Assembly (NCBI GenBank): GCA_905250125.1
Contig: CAJNOL010000996.1
Location: forward strand, 1 to 64,000
Length of the DNA: 64,000 bases
Direction of reading: 5' to 3'
Source: Rotaria sordida
Taxonomy: Eukaryota > Rotifera > Eurotatoria > Philodinida > Philodinidae
The notes beneath the pieces were generated by a model. That model ran no database searches. It was given only the letters and a program-made list of their open reading frames with translations, and was not told the origin of the DNA. The stretch's first letter is position 1; every line of letters begins with the position of its first letter. The position numbers were made by a program, and so were the translations under genes. This document shows, piece after piece, positions 37,340-50,060 of the stretch.

Positions 37340-40300
37340 AAATAATTGTTTCAGCAATAATAGACTATTTTTACTTTTGCATTTTAACAAAAAATATTAA
37401 AGTATTTAATATATCCATATAAATATATTGTTTTGATAATTCAACAATGAAAAGATTATCCAAAATTAGTAAGAATGACAATTCAATACTGAATAGTAAG
37501 GTTGAGAAATATTTCTTTTTCTATATAATGATGATAAAAAAGAGTGTTCTATTTTCCTGTAGTATGTTATTGTTCTTCAATTAACATCATAATCAGAAAA
37601 TCTAGATAGAAATTGTTTGTTACAATATTTGACAAAAACATTAGATCATATTATTTTCGTTGTATATTCTTGTTTTTTTTTCAAACTGAGTTGCTGATGC
37701 ATTTAGTAAAAAAAAGTATGTCTCATATGATTGATGTGTATGTATAGAAATGAAGTTAAACTAAACTTTAATACTATTCATTTCTGTTTTTAAATGAATA
37801 AGGAAAATGTTTGCTTGTACATTAAAATCAATATTGCATTTAATATTCAAGGAACAATTTATTCAAGATGAACTGTGTGCTGTTTTCAGTAATAGAACTT
37901 CTCCCGATGAAACAGTTGTAAGATGGTCTAGATGATCTCGTTAAAGTCGATGAGAGGTTGAAGATGAATCATGATCTATGATTGAGATAACTTCTAAAGA
38001 TATTCACGTACTCTTCACCGAATAATCTTTGATAATCTAAAGTTTTTAAAAATCTATTGTTTCCTATACATATAAACAATTAACTGATTCTCATCAAACT
38101 TGAAAATGCAATAAAAATTTAGTAAAATATGAACGAAGAACTTGGAGATTATTTTATCTGATGGAAAGTAATGAAAAGTCATTGGATCCTATTTGGTTGG
38201 TTAAAAAGATATTTTTCATTAAAGATACTTCGACATAGTTATTCTGATCTTAAAATTCTACTATAGATTTTGTGTTAAATCGATTGATCCCTTTTAAATT
38301 CATGGATGATCAATGTCAACAAACTTATATCAATAATTGTTTGCAATCTGTTATTAACTAAATCTAGAATCAAAGATTTTAAAAATTTGTAAGAATGAAA
38401 GCCTTCACAACCGAGTCATGACTCATAATTCAGTCCGTAGTAACTCATATTAACGAACTTTTTTTTAAAGATAATTCGAGCTTTAGCGAAACCTCTCTCT
38501 GTAATATAAACATAAACTGTATTTAATGAACGGCTCATTTTAGCCGAAGTAATATTTAAACTAGAATTAAAAAAGATTATCTGTAAGATAAATAACTCGA
38601 CAATGATAACAATTAGCGACCTCATGATTTCCAACGAACAAAAAAACACAAGATTCCAGATATCTTTTTTTGTTCGATTTTCTATGAGACAGAAATCTTT
38701 TATAGTCTATCATGTTTTGTTTTTTTGAAACAATCAAGAAAAGAATGATTTATTTGTTGTTCTCTCATATTGCATTGATCAGAGAAAAAAATCAAATATT
38801 TCTTTGATAAAATTCTATTAAATTCTGTTCAGTTTTGGTAAATATTTTCTATAATAACATATAATATGTCTTGGAATTTTCATTCAATCTTAAATATATT
38901 TATCAGTTTTTATATAGACAGGTATATATGGATAATGAAAATTCTACTATATTAATTTATATAGATATAATACATCTAATCGATGTCGCCTTAGGAATGT
39001 TTTATGAAAACTCTGCTTTTCATTAGATACGTTTGCAAATTATTTCTATTGGATTAATCATGAAAATCATTTATTCTATACCATCAAAAATTCGGCTCAA
39101 ATGAATAAAAAAAAATTGGTAGAAAAATAACAAAAAATTTTTTATTTTGTTTTGTTTGTTCGTTTTTTTTTTTTTAAATTATGAAAATCATAGTAAATAG
39201 AATGATTCAAACAGATAGTTAGACATATGATGAAAATACATCTATCAATATTCAAAGAAAAATAAAATTGTTTAAATACTCTTTTTTCTTTACACAATTT
39301 TGCTTAACACGGAAGTATTTTCGAATTTTATTGAGTTAACTGTAAACGTGTTTATCATGTTAACAAAAATGTAGATCATCGATTAAGTTTCTGTGAAAAG
39401 ATATCGAAGCTAGATTTTAGAAAATTCTCTTTTTAGCTTATCCAACAGAATATATATCAAAAACTGTTAGCATTCTATTAGCCTACTATTATTAATTCGT
39501 ATTCTCACTTTTATTTTAATTAAATTGAAATAAAAAAAAAACCAATTGACAAGATAAATTTTTGATCTTCACCGAGTGAAACTACTCAAATTTTTTCCAT
39601 AGGATTTCAATGCTTTTTCTGCCTATGTTCTGATGAAGTTAAAAAGGGTTTAGGTTTTTAATGACGAGAAAAGGTCTTAAGATAATGAGAAGTTTTAGAT
39701 CCTAACTTTTTCTCAGTGATATCAAATTTATAGATTAATAGAGACTTTCAAAGAGGCCTATTCACTTTAGGATTTAGCCGATATATTCATTTTCCAATGG
39801 TTTCTTTGTATATTCACACTTTTTCTATAAAAAACGTTCATGGAAGCAAAATTTTTAGGTTCAGTGTCGATAAAAATTTCTAGGTTCGTTACTATTTGAT
39901 AGCACATGCAATTATAATCTTTTAATCGTTTATCAACATTTTCTTGTAACCTATCAAATTTTGTACACAGAGAGACTTGAACTAGATTAGCTTTCTAAAA
40001 GTGCATTTTGTACATACTATATTCGTTGAACTGACTCTATACCTTCCAAATGTCACATCACTAAGAGAATTTATTGAAAAAATGATTACCTTTTCTTTGA
40101 ATACTGTTCTGGTTGATTTTTCTAGATTATGCCAAGTTTTAGATCCAAATTAGGAAAGACAATTTTTTCGGTAAAACAGACTCTCTACAAAATCAATATA
40201 TTAACAATTCGATAGATTACAAGGAAACTTCTTTACATATTAAATTGTTTTTTCGATCGAGACTATTTTCATTTCAAGTCAAGTTAGTGATTACTTAGAG

Positions 40301-40794
40301 AAATCTTAAAATGACCTGTATTTTCCGAGCCTTCATTCTGAATATATCAAAAAATTTACTCAATTTTTTGAAGAAAAACTATTGTTTACTAAAAACCACA
40401 TGAGACTTTCGATTTCAAACTTTGCACAAATAAGATTCTTAATTAGATTAATTTATTGAGTAACTTGTCACGTTTTTCCTGTCTTCTCTTCTGATATATT
40501 GAATATTCGTAAATGAAAAACTCGAATAAAAGTTCACTTTCAAAGGAATAAACAAGCGGAAAATCAAACAATTTTCCACTTGTCTTTTATTTGCTAGTAT
40601 TTATTAAATAAACATCATATCGATCAAAACGTTATTTTACCGTTAGAACAATTCTCTCTCATAAATCGATATGCATATGTCATTTATATAGATGTTTTCT
40701 TTAGTTCGATAACAATTTATTCCAACTTGAATATTACTATCACATTTATTTTCATCTTTCAAATCATCTTTGTTATATAAAGCCTACAATGATA
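37340..40794. other. Long AT-rich region without a supported gene
   Basis: Holds an (AT)n run near 37270-37292 at its edge and scattered homopolymers. The minus-strand frame 38649-38416 (77 codons) starts with a hydrophobic stretch RSLIVIIVELFILQIIFF that could pass for a signal peptide, but nothing else supports it as a gene. Confidence 0.4.
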
Positions 40795-41580
40795 AAAAAT
40801 AAATGCGGAAACTTCGGATTTAAATCCGAGATAAATGTGTACTGAACAAAAGTGAATTAGACAGATAAGTCATCCGACGAATGTCTTGACCTCAAAATTA
40901 CACTGGGGAAACTTTCCTATAAACTGCTCTTTTATATTGGCTATTGTCCAACCAATAGGATTTGGGGGCGAATACAACTCAGATTTGTACTCTTCGCCTT
41001 GATTTACCCTTAGAAAGTCGTTTTTTCTATAACTTCATTTCTATTGGTCACTATTCAACCAATAGGATTTCGAGGCAAGTGGAGTACGGATTCGAGTTCT
41101 CCGCCCCAGAAAACCTCAAAGTATCAACTCTATGATCGGAATGATAGAGCTCAAATTGTGAGTCAATTAGACCGTGGACAAAACACGGAACCCATTTCCC
41201 TTTAATTATCTTTGTAATAGGTGAGTTAGCCTTCTTGTTACTTTATATTTTATATACCATTTTGTAGCTCGTGATATTCTCTATCGAATGGTTTCGAATA
41301 GTTGGGGTTTTAGTGAACTATGATAGGAAAAATTGTTTACGAAAGCTGGAATGGGTCGATTTTCGCATAGGAAGCCGTAGGGAAAAATGACTATTTTTGT
41401 AATAACTCACGAATGGCTCGGCCGATCATGCTCATCTTCTTCTCTCGACCGAGACATTGTTAAGACTAAACTGTGTAGAAAATTTCATCGTGATCTGACT
41501 CTCCTTTCAAAAGTTCTCGTGTATACGGACGGACACACTGACCGATTCTAGAGTCTAGGAACTTTTTGAGTACACAAAAA
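40795..41580 (+). repeat. Dispersed repeat of about 790 bp, copy 1 (inverted relative to 58075-58815)
   Basis: Starts AAATAAATGCGGAAACTTC and ends GACTTTTTGAG-like sequence followed by TACACAAAAA. The reverse complement of 58075-58815 follows it throughout, sharing GATTTAAATCCGAG, TTTCTATTGGCTA-like, GAATGGTTTCGAATAGTTG, TAATAACTC, GACCGAGACATTGTTAAGAC and CGATTCTAGAGTCTA. The copies differ by roughly one base in six or seven by eye. No open frame or clear terminal inverted repeats, so class is unknown. Confidence 0.8.
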
Positions 41581-41652
41581 CAAACAAAACAAAAAGAGAA
41601 AATGATAATTACCATGAAATTACTTTTATGAAAAAAAAAATATTGAAAAAAC

Positions 41653-41685
41653 AATCTCTCTCTCTCTCTCTATATATATATATAA
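41653..41685. repeat. (TC)n(TA)n microsatellite
   Basis: A run of about eight TC units merges into about seven TA units. Confidence 0.9.
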
Positions 41686-41760
41686 TCAAATAGATTTAAC
41701 TCTGTCAGCAAGTCTAATGTCGAGTTGTCACTAGAATATAAATGATTTAAATGTTTTTAT

Positions 41761-41953
41761 TGTTAAAGATTTCCAACTAAGATCGATAGGAAAAGTGTAA
41801 TAGAAAATGGATCCATTTCAATATATGCATTGACTAAGAATCTTAGTATTACATCACTTAAATAATGCTTACTTTTATAGGAATGAGTAGATGAATATGA
41901 TTATTCAAATTTGGAAAAAAAATCCAATCATTTATCAAAAACAAAAACTAATG
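41761..41953 (+). repeat. 193-bp direct repeat, copy 1 (partner 46417-46610)
   Basis: Begins TGTTAAAGATTTCCAACTAA and ends AAAACTAATG in both copies, with about 90 percent identity by eye. Outside these limits the flanks are unrelated. The two copies bracket 4.46 kb containing the second F-box gene. Confidence 0.85.
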
Positions 41954-41963
41954 AAACAAGCAA

Positions 41964-42126
41964 TGGTGGCGCGACTGAGGGTGTGACACTCCCAATCATA
42001 AAAAATTTTCGCTTTTTTCCAGCGAAATGAGAAAGTTTTTTGGTTTTCTGTTAGGAAAATATTATATCGTCCACTCAAAAAATGGGGACAGCTCCTCCAC
42101 CCAATGTTGGCTACCTCGGGCCACCA
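41964..42126. mobile_element. Possible 163-bp MITE next to the direct repeat
   Basis: Termini TGGTGGCGCGA and, reverse-complemented on the right, TGGTGGCCCGA. It is GC-richer than its surroundings and begins 10 bp after the end of the 193-bp direct repeat. No target duplication is evident. Confidence 0.4.
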
Positions 42127-42800
42127 CTAGCGTTACTTGTTTATATAACCTGCTGATACACATTTTTACTTTAACAGCTTTAATTTTCAATGCATAATCT
42201 TTCGTTTCTAATTTAAGAATGTTCGATGTAGACATGTTATGTGTTGTTAAGTTCATTTTATTTATTCATCAATAATTTGTAAATTCATTTATTGTTATTA
42301 TTAGTGAAAAATAAAAAGATATGTAAAAAAACTGATCATCACATTTGATATGTTTGAAGTGTAAAAGTAAATTGATTCTTAACAAAAAAAAAATTTTTTT
42401 GGGCAGAATATTAGTGTTATTGTTTCCATCTAGGAGTAATTTTTGTATATATTCTGATGTGCAACTAGAAACGAGTATTAGTATAATTTAATACTAAATA
42501 AATTTTTACATGTTATGATCTGATGACAATCATTGGGAACTCGGAAACTTGGACAAGAATTACATAATTGAGCACTAAAAAAAATGATGTCCTTTCATTT
42601 TCCTTAAAATTCTAACATATAGATAATAAAAAACAAAAAAGATTTTTATCTGACTTAATATCAAAAAAAAAGATCTTTTCAACTGATTTAACATACAAAA
42701 CAAAATTCAGAAAAGTTTCGCTTTATTTATATTTAAATATTCTCGCGATTCTTTTTCAAACAAACATTTAAGTACAAAGAAGCAAAGAAATATTTGCAGT
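42127..42800. other. AT-rich 3' flank of the second F-box gene
   Basis: No gene seen. An AATAAA hexamer on the minus strand (tttatt at 42801-42806) lies only a few bases after the F-box stop codon, with another near 42723-42728; either could serve as poly(A) signal. Confidence 0.4.
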
Positions 42801-42809
42801 TTTATTTTA

Positions 42810-45084
42810 TTATAGCCATACGAAAAGTATATTTCCATCTCTCGTGTTAGGAACTTCCGTTCGAAAAGAACGAGTATTTGAATTCTGCAGATCACGCAAT
42901 CCTTTATCATAAAGTTCACCACTTCCGAATAAACCATTGAGAGTGAGAAAACTTAATTTTGAAAGATCATTGATCAGTATATGTGCCACTTCAATGGTTT
43001 CACAAATAATACCATGTAGTTCTATAACTTGCAAATGAGGTAGTCGCTCGACAATTGAATAAGCAGTGTTTAACGGATTTGGTGGTTGTTCCCAAACAGT
43101 AAAAAGATTGAGTTGTCGTAAACCATTTGACATGAGCATGTTACACAAAGAACTATCACTAAGGAGATCGATTAAAGTTTCCTCTTTTAAACCAATTTTA
43201 GTATTTAATTCTAATCTATAACGCAGTTCTAGAGTACGTAGATTCGTCGCTTGCGAGAAAAGAAGATGAAGATGATTTCGATTGAATGGATCAGCAATAC
43301 TAAGTGATGTAACGTGATGCCAAGGAATTAAGGGCGGTGAAAAAGAAAGAAATTCATCGTTCATTCGATCATAATCTTCACTCATAATAATCTTATTACA
43401 GCGAAGCCATTGATTGTTGAAGACAAATCTATTATCTGACCATGGAGTTCGTCTAAATTCAAAAAAATGTTTGTAATAAAAAACAACTGTCTATCTATAC
43501 CCATGAACAGTGTTTTCATATAGATAGGAATAGACACATAACCATTTATCCATTCTTGGTACTGTTAAAGCTCTAATAAAATACATGTCTTCTTCTAAAG
43601 ATAGATCTAATTCAATTGGCACTGGTCCTTTGACCTGTTGAAATGTGTCGAATAAAATTTTGCTTGTTTCCGATATTGACACTATAGTTTTAACAGACCA
43701 TCTAATATCAAACGAATATAAACATTGACTGGAAAGCATGAATTGTAAATTATGAAGAACATGGAGACCAGCCACTCGCGCTAATAATCTGAAGTTCATT
43801 AATGAAAATAAAACATCACGTTCAAATAATTCATTAATCGATTCTGGATTCATCGTAGAAGTAAACCATTTTATTGTTAGGCAGGATAGATTTGGAGCAA
43901 GACGTTTATTAATAGGAGTGATTCGACTAAAATGAATTAATAAGACTATTTTGCAACAATAAAAAATCCATTACTTATATTATTGAAATATTTCATGGAA
44001 TGCAGTTTTCTTTTCTTTTTATCTACTCCAGTTCGTACGCCAATGTCAGTATTCTTCCTATATATTTATTGTGTTCATTTAAAAATCTAATACATAACTC
44101 AATTGTAATTCATCAACTATTTAAAACCTCCTCGTTATTGTTAATATTTGACTCTAAAAGTGAATACGAATTATTGAAAAGGTATCTTATTATTTTATAA
44201 ATAATTCAGTTTTAACTTTAATTTCTTCTGATAAAATGATTAGATATTGTCTCTTCTATCATACACTCCACATTGAGTTCATAAATTAAAATATACATTC
44301 AATTAAAGAATGAAACTTACTTGTAATCACTCTGTCTTAGTGGATGGTTCTTAGGTAGCCGAGGATCAGTCCGTGTATAAGTGAGTTGTTGCAATTGTGG
44401 GAGATGTTCAAATAAATGTGACAGAAAGCTTGGTGAACAATGAAGTGTAAGTGATTGTAAATTTAAAAGACAGATTTGAACAGGTATAAAAGTTCTGTCA
44501 GGTGGTAGAATGAGTTCATTGTCTAGATTAGAATCTATATATCGCTGGAAAAGCAGATGACATACACGTAATGAAGGAAATAAGTGAAAAATTCGTTCAT
44601 AATATGCACCTTCAGGTACACCTACAAACGTATAAGCAGCACGATCACCAATTGAAAAGCATACACTAAACATGATGAGAGAATTAATAGGTGATAATGA
44701 GTTAAGAATCAATTCAAAAGAAGAACGTTTAATGTCGATTAAAGATAAATGACGAAGATTAATAAATGTCGATAGATGTTCAGCTAACCATAAACCATTA
44801 TCGATAGCTAATGTATCTGAGACACATAATGAAATAAGACGACTGGAGACGTTTGATTGTGATAAATATATATAATAAAATTTGGTCACTGCTATACTCA
44901 TTCCGTTCAAACCCAAGTAAACGGGAATAAGTGATAGATTGTTCATAATAGCAGCAAATCGTGAATTAAGATTAGAAAAAATATTAAATACTTCATGAAG
45001 CTGGAAATAAGTAAATATTTCTAAGAATATTTCGACAGAGAGATTCTCTAATGTTGTTACCATGATTTGTTTTAATGTCATCAT
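42810..45084 (-). CDS. F-box/LRR-like protein, three exons, 610 aa
   Basis: Predicted exons are 45084-44321, 43926-43501 and 43452-42810. Exon 1 ends before GTAAGT in phase 2 and joins TCGAATCAC after TTTTAG; exon 2 ends before GTATAG in phase 2 and joins ACGAACTCC after AATTTAG. The total is 1833 nt, 610 residues plus stop. The N-terminus reads LENLSVEIFLEIFTYFQ and LHEVFNIFSNLNSRF, a good F-box (about residues 12-52) for Skp1 binding. Leucine-rich segments follow, such as LINLRHLSLIDIK-like, CLLNLQSLTLHCSPSFLSHL and LPHLQVIELHGIICETIEV. No stop or frameshift was found in the spliced frame. The gene lies between 193-bp direct repeats on ground otherwise made of fossils, suggesting arrival by duplication. 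Substrate unknown. Confidence 0.85.
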
Positions 45085-45089
45085 ATTGA

Positions 45090-46416
45090 ATATTGTGCAT
45101 CATTCTTATATAATGGCTTCATAAACAATAACACAAAGCATTATTGTTCTTTCTTCCAATAGTCAGTGCAAGAAGATGATATAATTATTGCTATTCGTCA
45201 ACTTCATAGGTCATTGTATATACGGTTTATGTTGTCTTTTTTCTTTTGATCATTTCTCTCAATAGTGTGTTTATTATAAAGAGTTGACAATAAAATTTTT
45301 TCGATAGTCATCAATTATCTTTTTTGCTTTGTTTATATGAAACTCATTTTTTCTTTTTTTTTTTTTGTTATCACATATGTTTAAATATTTTTGGAAAAAA
45401 TACTGCATAAGAATTATTAATAATAATTAAAGCATCAATTATTTTTTCATCGTCATATGTCATCGTTTGACTTCCGATGATAATTTTTTTTAAAATGAAC
45501 TTTGGACATCACTTAAATAGATTTTTGATCAAAAGGAAATAAAAAGTTCTTTTTGTTTTTATTTGAAAAAATACAAACATTTTTCATAGTATACCAAATA
45601 ATAAACAAGCTGTATTTTTCATTCGGTATCATATAACGATGGCAAATGGTGTAGATTCAATTGCTTCTTCTTCTGATTAGATCACACATCGAAATCTGTT
45701 TTGATTATATGAAAATATCAAACATTTTGTGTGAATTTCATTCCTGTACTCTTTTCAAATTTCGTATTTTATTTCTTTAATCCAACAATGAACTCGAAAC
45801 ATTGTGTGATTTGAACATGAATTGCTCAAAATCAAAAAGAGATAATGTCGAACTTCAGTTTAAAATAGAACTAGATTACATTTGAAATAGTAAAAAATGC
45901 AATTTTTTTTATGCAGTGTTTTCAAATGATAACTAATTTTTCAAATGAGATATGTGTCACATTTTATTATTTCAATAAAGGAGACAGCATACTGATGTAT
46001 CTTTGATCTGTTAGTATAATAATAAATGTTATCATCTAATTAATGATGATTCATATTATATTTTTAAGATTTGATTGTATTTTTTCGCTTAATTCAAATA
46101 ATGATCTTATCATTTACTTGATTAAATATTAAAGTATTTGACTGTATAATTTAGATATAGCCTTAGTTTCTATTTAATAGTGGTATTGGGAAAGATAAAG
46201 ATAATATTTTTCTTCAATTAACTTATTTAGATTGAAAATTCTTGCATCAACGTTTATCACATATTAGTGGAAGAGCAATAATATTTTCCAGTATTCATGT
46301 CACTAAATAACCAATATCTATTTTACCAACCATTCAGGATAATACAGATGCTGTACAATTGAATTATAAAAATGAAGTTATAGAAGAAAAAAAAATGGAA
46401 AAGGTGTTGTTCTTGT
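45090..46416. other. Upstream flank of the second F-box gene and possible exon debris
   Basis: Mostly AT-rich. Near 46235-46400 a frame reads SGRAIIFSSIHVTK, a stop, then PISILPTIQDNTDAVQLNYK, which could be debris of the gene whose WDR75-like exons lie further right, but I cannot place it. Confidence 0.35.
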
Positions 46417-46610
46417 TGTTAAAGATTTCCAACTAAGATCGATAGGAAAAGCGTAATAGAAAATGGATTCATTTCAATATATGCATAAACTGAGAATCTT
46501 AGTATTACATCACTTAAATTATGTTTATTTTTACAGCAATGAGTAGGTGAATATGATTATTAAAATTTGGAAAAAAATATTCAATTATTCATCAAAAAGA
46601 AAAACTAATG
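46417..46610 (+). repeat. 193-bp direct repeat, copy 2 (partner 41761-41953)
   Basis: Same limits as copy 1, TGTTAAAGATTTCCAACTAA to AAAACTAATG. Downstream of this copy a frame MDQYSRKYTLSHKDPRTGKI continues, so this copy may be the original site and 41761 the duplicated one. Confidence 0.85.
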
Positions 46611-46960
46611 GATCAATATTCCCGTAAATATACTTTATCACACAAAGACCCTCGTACTGGCAAGATAAAAGAAAATAAATTTATTCGTATATTTTTCCTT
46701 TCTTTTTTTTCGACTATTATAACATATTGACCAGTTATTGATAAAACTTTAGATCAAAATTGTTTTCAATCAGTTCCATCAAAATGTTATATTTATTAAA
46801 AAAATTTAGATTAATTTTCTCGATGTTTCTTTCTTCTGAATAAGTTTTTTTTATCGTTGACATTCAACCATTGTATTATAATCATTTTGATATTTCATAC
46901 GAATATTTTTTTCTTCAATAAATTGAATAGAAGATTGTTTTTCAATTAATTTTTTATTAA

Positions 46961-49276
46961 CCCTTGCAGTACCAGCCTGGGTCATTTTTGACCCACACGT
47001 AAAAAATATTCAAATATGCTAAAAATATCGTTTTTTCTCAGCTTTTTAGAGCTAATAGTGTCCCTTAAGACTATATTTGTGTCGTTTCACATAAAAGGGG
47101 ATATATTTATACCATACCAATCCAACCTCTTGATACAAGACTGTGTCTTCAGTATCTATCATATAAGAGAAAGAAAAAAAAAACAAAAATTTTAATAGAT
47201 ATTACAATGATTCATTTACTTATGTCAGTGGTTGTATATTTTCGATTCTTTAAAAATATTTTTTGAATGGTTTAGAATTATCCAATGATCATGAAAAATG
47301 ATTTATATCGTTGTGCAGCAAATATATGATTTATCTTACTTTTCTAGATTGAAATTTTTCCTCAAATAATCTGTATCCAACTGTGTGTAGTATTGTAATT
47401 CCCATTATGGACAGTTCCACTGAAGAAAACGATTCCGATTATTTTGACGATCAAAACAGTGGTTCAGAAATAGAAGATCATGAAAGTCAAACATCGGATG
47501 ATGATGAAGAAATTGATTTGGAAAATCTTAAATTAAATGATAATTCGACCTGGCAAAGTTCATATAATTCCAAATCTGGCATGACTTGGTTGTCGACTCC
47601 CAATTATTCAATGAAAACAAGCTGTTCAAATGATAATGTTCCACAAGCTGGACTGACCGAAGTTACCGCAAATATTTCATCCATTGAAGATGCATTTCTT
47701 TCCTTTATACCAGAAAAAATGCTTGAAAAAATTTTGGTTTATTCAAACTTCGAATATAGTCGAAATGTTACTTCTACTGAAAAATCAAAAGAAATAACTA
47801 TGATTGAATTAAAAGGTTTTATTGGACTTTTACTACTTGCCGGTTTATTAGGAAAATCGAAGACAGATGTAAAATGTTTATGAAGAAGAAGTTCATTAGA
47901 ATCTCCTATCTTCAAAGCTACTATGTCAAGAAGTCGTTTTCAAAAGATTATTGCTCGCTTACGATTCGACGACAAAAACACACGAGAAGAAAGAAAAAAA
48001 AAAGACAAATTTGCTGCAATTCGCGAAGTTTGGTCTTATTTTCAAGATAATTTACAAAAGTCTTATATACCAGGATACAATGTCACTATTGATGAACAAT
48101 TATTAGGATTTCGTGGAAAATGTCCTTTTCGACAGTATATGCCCAAGAAACCTGATAAATATGGATTAAAACTTTGGCTATGTGTTGATGTAAATTCACA
48201 CTACGTATTCAATGCATCTCCTTATCTTGGACGGCAACCAATGGAAAAAAGACAAACCCAGATAGGCGCCAAAGTAGTTTTAGAATTGCTCAAACCACTT
48301 TATGGTTTAAGCAGAAATGCTACAATGGACAAGTTTTTTACAAGTGTTCCATTAGCCAAAGAACTTCAAGCAAAGAATTTGTCTCTTATAGGAACATTGC
48401 GCAAAAATAAATCCGAAATACCTATGGAATTCCTGTCAAATAAAAATCGCGAAGTTGGTTCTTCGCTGTTTGGTTTTCAGGATGGTTTAACTTTAGTTTC
48501 ATTTGTGCCCAAGTACAACAAAGCCGTTTTACTACTTACATCAAAACATCATGATAGTCAAGTGGACAAACAAACTGATAAACCAATTGTTATTTTAGAT
48601 TACAACAAAACCAAAGGAGCTGTTGACACAGTCGACCAATTATGTCACAGATATACGGTAAAAAGAATTTTTTTTTATGCTTCCACATTTTATTTTGTAT
48701 AGGTGAAAAGAGCTACAAAGCGATGGCCACTTTGTATCTTTTATGGAATGATAGACATCGCTGCTATAAATGCAATGATCATCTGGAAAACAAAGAATCC
48801 TCAATGGAATCAAAATATAAAACATAAACGTCGATTATTTCTCGAAGAATTAGGATTGGCTTTAGTATCGCATCAGTTGGATTTTCGTTCAAAAAATTCA
48901 AAATTTCTCAATGCAGATATTCAAAATGCATTAGCTGTCGTCGGTTATCCTGTAATGAAGAGAAATATATCAATCATAAGCCACAATTCTACTCAAGCAA
49001 AACGAAAAAGATGTTCTTTTTGTGAACTTTCTATGGACAGAAAAACATCAACTCAATGCAATGGTTGTTCTGCATTCGTTTGTAATGAGCATTCAGTTAA
49101 ACGTATTTTTTGTAACACTTGTTGCAAATAAAAAATGTCTTTCTAATAATTTTTCTATTGGGTCGAATACGAAAAAAGCATATTTTCATCAGGAGAATGT
49201 CCCAAAGTACAAAAAAATCTTTTATGAAAATATATATTGTCAATATAGTGCTTAAAATAGGCCGGTACTGCAAGGG
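46961..49276 (+). mobile_element. Complete piggyBac-type DNA transposon (2316 bp)
   Basis: Flanked by TTAA at 46957-46960 and 49277-49280, the hallmark target duplication. Termini are CCCTTGCAGTACCAGCCT on the left and, reverse-complemented, CCCTTGCAGTACCGGCCT on the right: 18 bp with one mismatch. It contains one transposase gene with a single 45-bp intron. It lies just before the first recognisable WDR75-like exon, so it inserted into or beside that gene. Confidence 0.95.
47383..49131 (+). pseudogene. piggyBac transposase, one premature TGA
   Basis: Exons 47383-48657 and 48703-49131 (the intron 48658-48702 begins GTAAAA and ends TATAG; the joined frame reads HRYTVKRATKRWPL). The acidic N-terminus is followed by the DDE/DDD core: TIDEQLLGFRGKCPF carries the first Asp, NATMDKFFTSVPLAKEL the second, and DYNKTKGAVDTVDQL the third. 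The C-terminus is a cysteine-rich domain, CSFCELSMDRKTSTQCNGCS through CNTCC, which binds the transposon ends. The enzyme cuts and pastes at TTAA. A TGA at 47881-47883 interrupts the frame in KCL-stop-RRSSLESPIFKATMSRSRF, where related transposases usually have Trp, so TGG-to-TGA is likely. Everything else reads through, so the loss is recent. Confidence 0.92.
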
Positions 49277-50060
49277 TTAATACTAACAAAAAAAGATTTA
49301 TCATATCATGATAATATAACATATGCACAAATTCATCCAAATCAAGAATCTATTGCATTAGGAACACAATCTCCTCGAATTGCCCTTTGGTCAGAAGGAG
49401 ATTTTATTCTTATATATTTAAATAATTTCTATTTTTTCTCTTTAGGTTTTATTTTATAAATTCAACAAATAAAGAACCAACAATATCATATTTACATTGC
49501 CATTCATCACCTGTTCTTTGTTTAGCATTTTCATTTGATGGTTCGTTTTGTTTTTTTTTTAATTTCTTTAAATATAATATATATATATATATAAAAGGTT
49601 GATATGTTATTATCTGGTGGTGATGAATGTGTACTTGTTAAATGAGTTTATCGAAAAAGTGAAGCAACATTTCGACCACTAGTTGGTGCACCAATATTTC
49701 ATCTTAGTACATAAAATGATCAAACATTTTATGTATCTACTCATGAAGATAATTGTATTTTTTTTTACTCTGTTTATTTATTTAAATAGACCTTCTTTTC
49801 TTTTTTTTTAGCTCTTCATATTATTGGAAGTAATTTATCAATTGAACAAACAATCAGTGGAATTAATCATATGTTTATTCCTCAACAAGCTTCTTTACCA
49901 GCTGGTTAAAATAAAAAACAAAATTTTCCTTGAATTGTTTTTTTTTGTTTTCATTATAAAAAAAAGTTGCAGAAGTCTATAATTGATAGAGGAATGAATA
50001 TAATTGAAAAATTCCTAGAATGTTCAAGATGATTTATTCTTGTTTATCTTTTTTAAATGT

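Noticed and set aside
41761..46610. LTR retrotransposon with the 193-bp direct repeats as LTRs
   Set aside because: The interior holds an intron-containing F-box gene on the minus strand and no gag, protease or integrase; the repeats do not end in CA.
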